Of a stretch of DNA of 61,367 nt, positions 24,266 through 36,450 are shown piece by piece. This DNA is from Polysphondylium violaceum (Eukaryota; Evosea; Eumycetozoa; Dictyosteliales; Dictyosteliaceae): contig AJWJ01000080.1 of the NCBI GenBank assembly GCA_000277445.1, positions 1 through 61,367 of the forward strand, given 5' to 3'. A program made the position numbers and the translations under genes. Positions within the stretch are counted from its first letter, which is position 1, and each line of letters opens with the position of its first letter. The notes under the pieces were generated by a model. It did not search any database. It had not been told where the DNA came from and saw nothing but the letters and a program-made list of their open reading frames with translations.

Positions 24266-24556
24266 TTAACCATGAGTGATGGTTGGATGAGTAGAGTCGA
24301 GATAGAAATCACCTCCAAATGGAGCACCCATTCTAAAGTTGAAATTGTAATAGTCACCCTTGACGGTAGAGTTTTGAGCGTTTATGGTGGTATAGAGTGG
24401 ATGACCCAAAGGACAAGATAATGGTGATGATGGGAAATTTGGTTCATTGTCTTCGATATTATCGGCCCAAATATCTGTGGATACAACCCCATTTGGTGAA
24501 GTAATCTTCATGGCATATGATGGACTGATTTCGTTGAATAACATTGAATCTTCCAT
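24266..24556 (-). CDS. 96-residue orphan protein
   Basis: A single exon with its ATG at 24556. It starts MEDSMLFNEISPSYAMKITS and contains DIWADNIEDNEPNFPSSP and CPLGHPLYTTINAQNSTVKG. It ends in an aromatic and Gly-rich part (YYNFNFRMGAPFGGDFYL). It has no low-complexity bias, signal peptide or membrane helix, and codon use is GC-richer than the spacers, so it is very likely a real gene. I recognise no family. Two Cys and two His are too few for a clear zinc site. The 4.3-kb TG/CA-rich region upstream may drive regulated expression. Confidence 0.75.
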   Translation of the reverse strand: MEDSMLFNEISPSYAMKITSPNGVVSTDIWADNIEDNEPNFPSSPLSCPLGHPLYTTINAQNSTVKGDYYNFNFRMGAPFGGDFYLDSTHPTITHG

Positions 24557-27500
24557 TTTGTAATTGTTTTTTTGTAAAATATATATAGATATAAATAAAA
24601 GTTGGTAGTGATAAAAGTGTAAATGAAGATTTCTTTATCTAGTATATATTTGTTAGAAAAAAAACCTATGCGACAATTGTTATTGTTGAAGATACACAAA
24701 GAAAAAAATAAAATCTAAATGGCACAATCTATTTATATTGGAGAGAGAAAAAAAATAGTTGTTTCGGAATAAAGATAAATAAGGTAAATTGATTATAAGT
24801 GGTGATTGGGGGGGATGAACTATATTGTTTTGGTAAACTATAATACCGAGATGAGTAAAAATTCTGTAATCCAATAAAAAATAGTAAAAAGGAACAAGAG
24901 CGTAAAGGGATGATGTTAATATTAGATATCTTAATTTTCTACTATAAAGAGAACAACAACAACAACAACAAGAAGAAGAAGAAGAAGAACTCAAACAACA
25001 ACAACAATAGCAATAATAAAAGAATTTATAATTTAAGGATTCTTACAATTAGATGGATGGGATGGATCAAAAAATATAACTATTTAAGGAAATAATGTGT
25101 TGATTTGATTTAATTAAATTAAGATAATGGGCGGGCACACAAGAATGGTAGATGTATGTTTATAAATAAATAAATAATGATAATGATAATGATAAATTTT
25201 AAATATAAAAATGAAAGAGAAAAGATAATAGTGGTAATTGGGGTAAGTGGATTATGAATCAAAGAAAAGAGGAATTTTAAAAATTAATTTTTTAATAGGA
25301 TATTATAAATTGTTGTAATAGTGTTTTAAATGTTTTAATTTGTGTGAATAAATATATAAAATTGTAATAAATAAATAGTATGTGTTTGCTGCTTTGCAAT
25401 TTTGATTTGAATTGAATAAAAATGATGATGAAATTTTGGTTGTTTAAATAATTAATTGATACAACGTAAAAAATTAAATTTTAATATGATGTGTGGTGTG
25501 TTTATGTGTGTTATGAGGTGGGTACACACACTTTGAAAAAAAAACAACACACACACACAACTAAACGCATACAGAGAAAAAAAGAAGAGCGTGTGTTGAA
25601 TTCTAGAGATAAAAAAAGAAAAAAAAGAACACCAATAATATAATTACCACCACACATAAACATTTTAATTTTGACTTTTTCACACACATATATACATATT
25701 TATACATAGAGAATAGAGAGAATAACTTACTCAAATAAATGAGAGGTAATAAATAATAACACACACACACTTGTTATTTTGTATGTGTTCTTTTGAAGGT
25801 TAGTGGTTGAATCTAAGTGATGTATAAAAAAATAAAATGGAATTGGTGTGGTGTTTATGTATATATATAGATTTTAATCTCTTTTTTATTTTATTTTTTT
25901 TTCTCAGTCTAAAAAGAATGACATAATAGGTTGTTTTGCCAAATTGATATGATTGTGATGATGAGCAATTATTGTACTTTGAATAATACCCCCCAGAACC
26001 ACATTTGTTAAAATTCATATTCATTTGTGACATTCTTTCATATGTATAAAAATTTATACAACCAAAAATACCACACCCACACCTCTTCCCGATTTATCGT
26101 CCCACACTAACCCACTACATTTATAATGGGTAGAAAGGATAAAAATGAATGGTAGAGTAATGATGAGTGGTAATGAATTGGTTTGATTAGGTTATTTATA
26201 TCATTTTTGTATTTTTTTATTTTATTGTTTTGTTTTTCAGAAGGTTTACAGTTTAAATGCGAGATCGCACACGTACGCACACAAGATAATCAATCAATCA
26301 ATCATAGTACGTTTTTCCAGGTTGAACTACGATTCATTTTTTTGTGCAATTCACTGTGATGGCGGATGTGATGATGTTATTAGATTGTTGTATATTGCAA
26401 TGAGATAAAAGTTTTGTAAATTTCTACTATCAAAACATTTTCTATTTTCTGACAGAATTGGAAATAACTTCCGAAAAAAGAATCAAAAAAACAAAAGAAC
26501 CTATTTTTGTTTGATTCTATTCTATCGGCTTTTCTATTTTAATAAACACAATATTGTACAGTACTCTTTTGACGAGTTTTATTGAGTTTTGAAAATTTAT
26601 TTGTTTTAAATTATTTCAATTTTAAAATCATAAAGCGAAGTTTGAACCTTACTCTTTTATTTTTTTTTTTTGATAAACCATTCTATGCGATAAATATATA
26701 ATCTGTATTATTCATGAGGAAACTAAATGGGACTTAAGAAAAAATATTTCATTCGAGTATGATTTACTCATTCACACACTCACACATCAAAAACTTTGAA
26801 TCTGTGGTAATATTTTTTTGCTCAACGATCAATGATGATGTTATTTTGTTTTATTTTGGCAATGAGAGAAAAAAGTATAATTTTTTTCAAAGTTTGAATA
26901 GTGGGATTAAAAGGAGGGTTGATTGAAAACTTTATTTGTCACTCTTCTCTTATTGCAAACATACACACACAAAATAGGTTTGATTATGATTATTATTTTT
27001 TAGATTATATGGATCTAGATTTATATACAAGATTGTCAGAGATATGAAAAATAAAAAAAAAGTAAAAAATAAAAAAAAAATAAAAAAAAATTATTTTATA
27101 AAAAAAGAAAATCGTGTATAATATCTTTTTGGATGAATTTTATGTTTGCGGATATCAGTGTTGAATGATATTTTCTCCACTACACACCAACAACATCAAC
27201 ACCAACAACAACCAAACTATTTATTTTCTCTTCACCAAAAGAGTTGGCTAATAATAAATAATAAAAAAAAAACACACAATAGGTTTTTTTTACCTCTTTA
27301 TTTTATTATAATCAATCAATCACTCGCTCACTCCACTCGATATCATCAATCAATCAAATTCAAATTTAATCCACATTATTACAACTATACTATTGTGTGT
27401 TAATATTATTTACATTTCTATTTGTAATATTACTCTGGGTAGCTACTACAAATACTACTCTTCTTTGTTTTTTAATATTAATACTTAAACAAAGTGTACA

Positions 27501-28886
27501 GAATACATCCCCTTTGCAACATCATCACCATCAGTATTTTATGTATTAACAACATATTTTAGTGATTGTGCTTAATAAAAAAAAAAAAGATTAAAAAGGT
27601 AATAATAATTCTAAATTAATCATTGTGATCAATCTCCAACAAAATAAAGTAATCATGATTATATTATTTATGTATATGTATAAAATCAAAACCACATTCC
27701 CCATCACACATACACATATCCAAGCACACAACACTACCACTACATCACCACATATATTCACCTCACTTCACTTCACCTCCCTCACTTCACTTGACATACT
27801 AGTGGTCATGAATGGTAGTTGAGTTTTATTATTATTACTACACTGTTGTTGTGTGTTGCTGCTTTTCTCTTATCTAACGGCTAATCAAACCTAATTTAGC
27901 TCCATTATTTTGAATTTCAATCATTGTAAATTGTGTGTATTGTGATTATCACTTTTCAACAAACTAAAAAATTTTAAATTGTACATATATTATGTAAGAG
28001 TGCGATGGTATGGGGGTAGATTATTTCTATATATATGTATTTGAGAAGAATGGATGGTGGTGATTTTTGATTTATTTAATTACAGTTGTTGTCATTGCAA
28101 TTCAAAATTTGATATACACATATACACCACACTTACATACATATACATGAATACATAAACATCACACTTTACTCCCACAACCCTATTGTTACCCACAACA
28201 CACTCATTTTTTATTATTATATTATTATATTTATATTTATTTTATATATATTAAACACAATATTTATTTTAATTTGATTTTTAATGATAAATGCATATCA
28301 ATACCCTATTTTTTTATCAATCAAATTATTATTAGCTCCTCCTTGTGTATATAATCACTTTACCACCCACCATACTATATTTATCAATATAATAATAATA
28401 ATAATAATAATTATTTTTATTTTTCATTACTTCTACTACTAGAAATAGTAGGACTAGTATTTGCTTCACTACCACTCTTTTCAACACACTCACCACATTA
28501 TACCATCACCCACACCACGCTCTACTCACCCCTCTAGCAACAACAGATAGAGAGATTGACTTTTACATATATCGCTACCTATAGCAGCATAATCACTAAC
28601 ATACAAATTGGTACCAATATTCCAAACAGATAGCAAATAGGGAAACAATTAATAAAAGAAAAAACATTGCAATCTAGATATAGAGATATAGAGAGAGAAA
28701 GAAAGAAGGAAAAAAAAAAAACCAAAACCAACACCAACACCAACACCAACCAACACCACTCACTCACACACTTTAATCAAAAACACAATATTAAGATTAA
28801 TCAGTCTTGGTTTTAATTTTATTATATTTGTACATTACCCTCAAGACATTTCACCTTCCTTAGGATTTTCTATCGAGAAAACGTAA
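24557..28886. promoter_or_regulatory. 4.3-kb gene-poor region between divergent genes
   Basis: This is the longest non-coding stretch in the window, between the 96-residue gene (-) and the RasGEF gene (+). It contains AAC then AAG triplets at 24953-24990, a G7 run near 24808, AC/CA repeats around 25540-25560, 25760-25770, 27690-27790 and 28730-28770, and repeated CAAT near 26290. Open frames in it are short and of low-complexity composition. An unusually large regulatory region, or unrecognised non-coding RNA genes, would fit; I see no clear RNA gene. Confidence 0.5.
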
Positions 28887-31692
28887 ATGGAACCAATATT
28901 ACCAACAAATAGTCCAACTAGTCCAACTAGTAATAGTAATACTGGTAAATATACACAACTACCACTTTTTAATGAAACTATTAACACTATATACTATTAG
29001 GGACAAGCTTAACATCATCATTAAAAAATATAAAAAAACTATTTAATAAATCAAATAGTAATAGTAGAAGAAATAGTTCAGCATCCAATTCATCAGGTGA
29101 TTTTAGTCCAGTTGTATGTTCAGATGACCATCAAACACCAAAAAACTTTACTTGGGGATCTCAAAGTAGTAGTGGAAATTTAGAGAATATTAGCGGTGGT
29201 TTTGAATCTTTAGATATATCCAATCACAACAATAATAGTCAACAACAACAACAAAAATTGAACCATTTAAAATACAGCACTGATAGTACGCATTCTGGTA
29301 TTAGTTCAAGTGATGGCGGTGGTAGTTTACAAAATAGTTTTAATAGAAATTCAATTGATATGATGGATAGTTCTAAAAATGGATTAAACTTTTTATCATT
29401 TTTAAAGAATAATATACTTTTATCCTCCTCTTCATCATCGTCGCCATCATCCAATTCATCATCAAGAAGATCCTCGAGAATATTTTTTAACAACAATAGT
29501 AATAGTAGTAACAACAACAACAACAATAATATAGTTGGTATTCATCAAATACCAAGATCACATTCTGTATTTAATTTAAAATCTGATCAAAATAATTCAT
29601 CATCATCGTCAAGTAATAATGGCAATGGAGGACCAGGACCATTAGAACGTCAGAGAAGCTTTAGTCAACAATTACTACCATCTTGGGAAACAGTTTCTTA
29701 TGAAGGTGATTTTTCAAATATTATTAATGATACACTCTCTAAAGCATTGTCAAACAACAAGTTGTCTGTTGCCAATTTGGGACAACTAAAATCATCGTCT
29801 GAAATCACAACACCCACAGATAATGATTCAGACAATGATTCCGATGATGAAGAATTGATGGTAAATACCAATCGTAGTACCAATGCAACTGGTGCCATTG
29901 CGTCAGCTAGTGCACCCATGAACAATGCAGATATTATATTCAAAGACAATGGTGAAATTCTCTCTGGCAAACTTGATAGTATTCTCGACTATATCACAGA
30001 TATCTCAAAGGTGACTGGCACACAATTCCTCGAGGAATTCCTCTATACGTATCACAACTTTACGACACCAACCGAGCTCATGGAGAAGCTGATCAATAGA
30101 TTTGATCATCCAGATCATTCACAATCATCCATTACACCGAGCTCATTTAAAGATGAAAAAGATAGAGAACAATTTATATCTCATGTCAGATTTAGAGTGA
30201 TAAATATTTTAAAGAAATGGATTGAAAATCATTCCTATACATTTGTAAACCAACAACTTTATGGTCAATTGATTGAATTTATAGATTTCAAAATGATTGA
30301 TTTCAATTCAAAATGGGGAAACTATTTAAAAAAGGCCTTGTCTGAAACTAAATTTGTACTTAGATTCTATTCCCTAAACAAAGAATCTTCTAAATCACTT
30401 AGATCATTGGTATCACTTGATAATTTGGAAACAATTTCAAAATTACTAATGAATTCAATTCATTTAAAAGAAAGAAAGAAAAAGAGTAGAGTCATTAAAA
30501 ATTCATTTCTTGGTAGTGAAGCCATTGATTGGTTACAATCAAAATTTGATTTAGAAGATAGAGAAGAAGCCAAATCAATCCTAAGTAAACTTTTAAATCA
30601 ATCTTTTATAAAACATCATTCTGATAAAGATGATACTGTAGATAATTGTAAAAATAATAATAATAGTAATAATAGTAATAATAGTAATAGTAGTAGTAGT
30701 AAAAATAATAAGAATTTAATATTTAAAGATAAATCATCAACCATTTATTTCTTTCCAATTGAGACTGAAAATTATCCAGAACCAATTTTGCCAAAATCAA
30801 TTGTATCCAATAATACCTATTTATCATCATCAGTTTCAATGCTAGACATTCATCCAGTGGAACTTGCACGTCAACTCACTCTTATTGAATTTAATTTCTT
30901 TTGTAAAATATTACCATCCGATTTTTCAAATCAAGCGTGGAGTAAAGCAGATTCCAAAGAAAAAGTACCAAATTTAATCGCCCTCATCAATAGATCAAAT
31001 ACTCTAAGTTATTGGGTTGCCACTGAAATTCTCTCTTCAAACAATATTAAACATCGTGCAACTGTATTGAAAAGATTTATCACTATTGCTGAAATCTTGT
31101 TTAAATTCAACAACTTCAATACTCTTATGGCTGTCATTTTAGGTTTAAATTTGGGTAGTATACAAAGATTAAAAAAAACTTGGGAACTATTGCCAAAGAA
31201 TATGCACGAATCTTTCCAACAACTCACCTTGGTCACCAGTGAAAGACAAAACTATCTTTCCTATAGAAAAATAATCTCTACTCCAACTTATCCCTGCTTA
31301 CCTTTTATGGCTGTCTATTTAAGAGATCTGACTTTTATTGAAGAAAATCAAACTATACTTGATAATGGTTTTGTTAATTTTGATAAAGTATGTATATTTG
31401 TATTTGTGGCGGTGATTATCTTTAAAACTCTTTACTAATTAAATCTTAAACTCAGATGAAAATGATTGCAAAAATTTTAATTGAAATACAAAGATATCAA
31501 TCAGTACCATATCATTTAAAGAAAGTAACCTTTATTGAAGATCTCATCAAATCTAGTGTTGTTTTAAATGATAAAGATTTATATAAAGCCTCAAATATGT
31601 GTGAACAATCTCAAAGAAACTCTTTACAACCAACACAAAGTAGTTCATCTTTGTTTGAAAGAAAAAAATCTTTTTTCCAATTAAAAAAGTAA
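28887..31692 (+). CDS. Ras guanine nucleotide exchange factor with DEP domain
   Basis: Three exons, 28887-28944, 29001-31387 and 31456-31692, give 893 residues. The first ~330 residues are Ser/Asn-rich with RRNSS and RSHS motifs. A RasGEF N-terminal (REM) domain spans about 335-440 (GEILSGKLDSILDYITD, TQFLEEFLYTYHNF). A DEP domain follows at about 505-590 (FLGSEAIDWLQSKFDLED, ILSKLLNQSFIKHHSD). The CDC25 catalytic domain covers about 640-880: HPVELARQLTLIEFNFF, NRSNTLSYWVATEIL, FNNFNTLMAVILGLNLGSIQ with its helical-hairpin region, and PCLPFMAVYLRDLTFIEENQ. It swaps GDP for GTP on a Ras protein; DEP domains target membranes or receptors. It belongs to the dictyostelid Gef set, exact member unknown. 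Confidence 0.93.
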
Positions 31693-31972
31693 TCAAACTA
31701 TAACTAATACTAAGAACTAATAATAAACCGATTTAAATCATGTATAATATGTGATATACCTTTTGATATAAAAACTTTTTCCGTTTTACATACTTTTTAC
31801 ATTGCCTAAGCAAAAAAAACTTCTTTTTTTTTTTTTTTTCTCGGCAAAAAATTTCACTCGGTCGCCTATAAATCTTTATGCAAAAAATTTTTATACTATT
31901 ATTCATAATTTTCAATATGTAAGTTTATACTATAGTTTTGTTTTACAAAGGGAATTATATAAACTTGTTGTG

Positions 31973-32048
31973 GTGATGATAGTAATGCTAAAAGACTAGA
32001 GTTTCTGTAGTAAAAATGTTGGCGATAATATGCAAACTTCAATCCTGA
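31973..32048 (+). ncRNA. candidate C/D-box snoRNA (weaker)
   Basis: A perfect C box GTGATGA (31973-31979) and a D box CTGA (32045-32048) bound a 76-nt unit, the right size for a C/D snoRNA. The guide upstream of box D would be GCAAACTTCAATC. I cannot place its target in rRNA from memory, and the terminal stem is weak (TTG/CAA). Support comes mainly from the motif spacing and from the better candidate 190 nt downstream on the same strand, since C/D snoRNAs are often clustered. Confidence 0.35.
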
Positions 32049-32239
32049 TACTTCAAATTAAATAATTTCTCCTTTACCCTTTATTATTCTTTTTTTTCTT
32101 TACAAATTACTAATATAATTTCTTTTTTTTAAAAAAGTTCATTTATCTCTTTTATATATATCCATTCCTAGCTTTTAGTTTATTTTTTCAATAGGTAGGT
32201 TTTAATTAAATTTATTCAACACAAGTCTCAAATTTTTAA

Positions 32240-32304
32240 ATGATGAAAATAATTACCGCCTGACTATCGATGCTGATAACCCATGGCTGTTTTTTAACAT
32301 CTGA
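32240..32304 (+). ncRNA. candidate C/D-box snoRNA guiding 2'-O-methylation of small-subunit rRNA
   Basis: Box C ATGATGA (32240-32246), D' CTGA (32260-32263), C'-like ATGCTGA (32270-32276) and D CTGA (32301-32304) appear in order and at standard spacing. The nine bases before D', AATTACCGC, are exactly complementary to GCGGUAAUU of the universal 530-loop region of small-subunit rRNA. By the D+5 rule the methylated base would be the U of GCGGU, which corresponds to human 18S Um627 (SNORD65) and yeast Um578 (snR77). The terminal stem is weak and the duplex is short, but the target match is at a known modified site. The D-box guide target is unidentified. Confidence 0.65.
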
Positions 32305-32870
32305 TCTTATTCATATATTATAATTCTTCTCTTTTTATTTTGATAGAAAAACAATTACTAATTCATTGCCTCTTTTATAATCAGATATTTAAATTGTTAG
32401 TTTAAAAATGTATAATATAAATAAAATTAAATCATTAAATCAAAAAAAAATTCAAACTTTGTCTTCTTTATTATAACATTAATAATTATTATCATTCTTG
32501 GAATTAAGCAGCAAAATTTAATCTAACAAACTGCTTCCATCCACATTAAAGGGATTAAATTGATTCATAATGCCTATCGGTGTCTCTAATATGGGTAATA
32601 ATCACTAATAAATAATAGCATTATTATTATGTTTAAGTTTTTTTTTTTTATATTTTTGTTTTTTATTGTTTTTTATATTAGAATATAGTAGCAATCATGA
32701 TTCGATTTAGATTATTATTATATTTATAGAGTTTGTTGTTGTTTTTGGTTGTTAAATGAACATGTGTAAATATTTGAAGGTGTTGAAACAATCAATTATT
32801 ATTATTATTATTATTATATTATTATTATTTTTTTAATTTAAATATTTTACTATTTCCTTCAGCTATATAT

Positions 32871-33465
32871 TTATTGTGAAGCTAATCTTGCTTCGGCAAC
32901 AAATTCATCACCCAAAATGTTACCCATTAATTCTTCAAATTCATTTTCGTATGCTTGAGTTGATTGAGTTTTTGGTTGAGCAGCAGCGACAGCAGCTTTA
33001 TAACCTTCTTCATATGATTTAGCTTTTTCTTCTCTAGTAATCTTTTTAATATCCTTCTTTAAAGTGTCTCTAGCTTGATCTCTTAAACTATTGAATTTTT
33101 GAGTACCATATGAGGCACCAAAGAAAAAGCTGGTGGCAACAAAAAGCTATAGTGTGTTATTAAAAAGGTGATATGTTAATATAAATGTTTTATTTAGTGT
33201 GCGGAAGGGTCTATAGAGGATATGATAGATAGTCTATATGTAAAGTTATGTTCAGAGTCTAGTGTTTGTAAAGTGTCGTCGTCGTCGAGTGATACGACAG
33301 TTTATATAATTGATTCATTGCTAAACATCGTATGTGTGAGTGTTTGATTGATTTTACACACACACGCGCACACCACTCTCTAACAATCTATCTTGTTTAT
33401 GTATCCCTATGTGTTCCCTAGATGAATCAACTTACACCAACTAAAGTGTTTTGTGAAGCAGACAT
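32871..33465 (-). CDS. 101-residue single-helix membrane protein, unknown
   Basis: Exon 1 is 33436-33465 (10 codons) and exon 2 is 32871-33146, joined over a 289-bp intron, long for this genome. The product starts MSASQNTLVGLFVATSFFFG, with one transmembrane helix at about 8-23, then a basic, charged region (RDQARDTLKKDIKKITREEK), an Ala-rich part and an acidic end (NEFEELMGNILGDEFVAEA). The design (short N-terminus, one helix, soluble tail) suits a small inner-membrane or ER protein. I do not recognise the family. Coding evidence is good: clean composition, no repeats, and splicing that extends the helix exactly. Confidence 0.8.
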
Positions 33466-33746
33466 TTTATATATAAATATTTATGTGTGTAAGTAATAAG
33501 GAATAATGCCAAGACTTTTGTGATCACAAGAAAAAAAAAAATAAAAAATGAAAAAAAAAAAAATCGGTAGTTCATTGTTTTTTTTTTTCGAAAAGATTTT
33601 TTTTTTATAATTATGCGTAAATTATCTGATTCAGACAATGACCACCGCTCACACAGAATTAGTTTTAATAAAGAAAGAAGGACCAATAGTTGGATAGATA
33701 CACGATAGAATTTGATCAATTAAAAAAAAGAATATCATACAAATAT

Positions 33747-35290
33747 TTATTTTTGATCATGAGGAATTTCAAGAGATTTGAAAATGGCCTTTGATAAACC
33801 AACGATAATTGGTTTATATTCAATTTTATCATAGTTGTTTAAAGGTACACTTTCCATACCATACAAAGCACCCCACCAAGCACAACCAATGGCACCAGTG
33901 CTGTCATTGTCACCAGCATGAATAATAGCTCTTTCAACCATTTCCTTCCAATCGGAACCAGCACCTAAAAGGGCATCATATGAAATAATTACAGAATCAT
34001 GACCACTTGATCCACCCCAACCATCAAATGAAACTGATTGATAGAATGCCATTCTCTCCATGTAACCATAGGTTTCTGGAAACTCTGGATAGGTTGGTTG
34101 TTCAGCAGACAATGCATCATCGAGTGAGAGTGGAATTTTACGAAGTTTGAGATAAGCTTTCCAAGCATCTTCAAAATAATTCCATCCTCTTACATAGTTT
34201 TCCCATTTTCTATTTGTATCGTTTTCAGTCTTTTTCAAATATTCTTTGGCTTTGGGTAATCCCTCACACATCAATTTGGTGCCCCAAAGCTTTGGATCAA
34301 CATTTTGAATTGCAAAAGATGTAAACAATGCTGATACCATTGCTCCTAAAAATCCAACTGGATGATTGCTTTTTGTAATTTATTAGTTTTGATGAGTTTT
34401 GGTTAGTTTTGAGTGTAAAAGTTATACATACTGTGTTATTCTACCACTTTCAATTGACAAAGCAATAAGATCATCAATTTGACTTTCATTCCAATATTTT
34501 AAACCAATACACATTGATCTCATAGCTCCACCACAACCACCACCCTACAATATTGTATATATATATATATATATTTAAATTAACATATATACATATTGGT
34601 ATTATGATTATTATTATTATAATACTTACACCATTTGCATATGGGATTTCATTCCATTTTAATGGTTCTTTACTTGAAAATCCTTTAGTCATTAAACCAA
34701 CTGAATTCATTGTCTATTATTTTTGATCATAGTAGAGTTAGATAGTTGTTTTATATTGGTAATTATTAATACATTACTTGACGTCCAGGTGCTCTTCCAC
34801 CCATATCTTCCATACATCTAATATATGCAAGAGCAATCTGTTCACAAATAGAGTTAAAATCAGTGTTTTCAGGTCGAGTAATTGCAATTGCTGTAGCCAT
34901 ATGCATAACTAAATGGATTGATTCATTAGTAATTTGATTTTCCCAATATACTCATTAAGATAATACATACTTGTATCATCAGATAATCTCCAATTCTTTT
35001 TATCAATTCTATTTTATACATATATAAATATTAATATCATAGTGATAATATAAGGGTTGAGTATTCTAAACATACATACACTATATTTTCTAAACCATTG
35101 AATCTTTCATATTCTTTTGTAATTGTATTTTGAGACTATTTTGAGTATTCGTATAAGTATTATAACAATTGCAATGTATCTATTAAGAAGAAGAGTATAT
35201 TACCATTTGAAATTCCCAACTACCATTTTTATAACCCATTGCATCACCAACGGCAGACATTATCATTGTTGCTTCATATCTTTTTTCCAT
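33747..35290 (-). CDS. adprh: ADP-ribosylarginine hydrolase (ARH1 type)
   Basis: Seven exons on the minus strand: 35204-35290, 35080-35135, 34971-35008, 34778-34908, 34630-34713, 34432-34544 and 33747-34368; the product is 376 residues. The splicing restores every family block: [80 protein letters not shown] and [16 protein letters not shown]. The Asp pair in SDDT and the GDxDST motif hold the two magnesium ions of ARH1. The enzyme removes ADP-ribose from arginine side chains of proteins, reversing mono-ADP-ribosylation in the cytosol. The length is close to human ADPRH (357). This is the most intron-rich gene of the window. Confidence 0.96.
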
Positions 35291-35404
35291 TCTTATCTGT
35301 ATATCTATATAATCAATGAGTATGTTTATTTGCAGTAATAATTGGGAAATTGATCAAGATTTTTTTTTTTTTAAATTTTAAGTTTTTATTATTTTTTTTT
35401 CCAT

Positions 35405-35608
35405 TTAGAACATAAGGAAAGCGTCGAAACCCAAGCCAAGACTGGCTCTGAGGAGAGTTGTTTGATTATTTGAGTAAGTATTTATAATATTTTTGGTATT
35501 TTTAATGTTTGAATTGGTACTACTACTACTACTCAACATTTGGCTTTTGGAAACTTGGAAGTTTGTCAAAGATTCTAAGAATTTAATTGAAATATTAGAA
35601 TTTGGCAT
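35405..35608 (-). CDS. 67-residue orphan ORF, Ser/Asn-rich
   Basis: A single exon starts MPNSNISIKFLESLTNFQVS, has a Ser run and an Asn/Ile stretch, and ends LLRASLGLGFDAFLMF. The ends are less biased than the middle and read like protein; codon composition is a little GC-richer than the flanks. It sits just upstream of ADPRH on the same strand, with 115 bases between them. I recognise no family. It could be real or a chance frame. Confidence 0.4.
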   Translation of the reverse strand: MPNSNISIKFLESLTNFQVSKSQMLSSSSSTNSNIKNTKNIINTYSNNQTTLLRASLGLGFDAFLMF

Positions 35609-36450
35609 GATTAAATTTTACACAACAACAAGTTACTTACTAATTAGAGACATTTTTAAATATAATATTTAGAGATGTGATAAATTAAGAGTTGATGTAA
35701 TAAATAAATAATATAGTGATACAGGAATTAATAGGCAACTATTTAAATAGTAGTGATGTTTGGAATTAAATAATAATAAATAACAATAAAAGGAATAAAT
35801 TTACACAAAAGTAATATGAGCCTAATAAAAACTAGATTTTGTATTTTGTGATTTAAAATATTAAAATGTTTGTAAATATCTAGAGATATTTATACTAGAG
35901 ACATATGTTGCAGTTTATAATTTTATTTTTATTTTTAAATCAAGCCAATAAAAACTATTATTCAAATAATAGGAATGGGTATTAAATTGGCGTTTTGATT
36001 AAATGTAAATATTTCATCATTGACAAAAAATATTGGTTAAAAATTCAGGTAGATTCAATAGAATTAGAAATTGTGTGTCTGTGGTGTGTTGTGGTGTTTA
36101 GTGTGATAGTGTGATATAAAGAAAGAAAGAAGGAAAGAAAAGAAGGAAGGAAAGATGGAAAAATGGGGGAATAGGAAGAGTGTGTATGTGGTGTGCGGTA
36201 TGGATGCATAATCCTATACGATTTTACTAATCTTTTTATTTTTTCGGACATCATATCTTTGTAAATAAATAATTGATGATATTTTGTTATTGTTGTTGTT
36301 ACTGTTCTTGTTATAGTAGTAGATGATATATGGTATAAAAGTATGGATGTGGTGGTGTGGATAGATTCCTTTTTTGGTAGTGTTTAAGGATAAAATGTGT
36401 GTGGAATAGATTGTGTTTACCACATTTCAAAAACACACCACACACAAATT

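Larger units (their letters stand above)
31693..32870. other. intergenic region holding candidate snoRNAs
   Basis: About 1.2 kb lies between two convergent genes, longer than usual for a convergent spacer here. It contains two C/D-box-like units (listed separately), a possible H/ACA-like hairpin at 32506-32545, and ATT repeats at about 32790-32830. No coding frame looks real. Confidence 0.5.

Noticed and set aside
25800-26033. Minus-strand ORF starting MSQMNMNFNKCGSGGYYSK
   Set aside because: The first 30 residues look protein-like (Gly/Tyr/Ser), but the rest is Lys/Ile/Phe noise from AT-rich DNA. I found no convincing splice partner, so it was not listed as a gene.
26372-26448. GTGATGA and CTGA about 75 nt apart, C/D snoRNA-like
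   Set aside because: The guide is almost pure A/T, there is no D'/C' pair and no terminal stem; a chance pairing of boxes is likely.
32501-32548. Possible H/ACA snoRNA half: hairpin AAGCAG/CTGCTT followed by ACA at 32543-32545
   Set aside because: Only one hairpin of six pairs is clear, no H box or second hairpin is visible and no pseudouridylation pocket could be matched.
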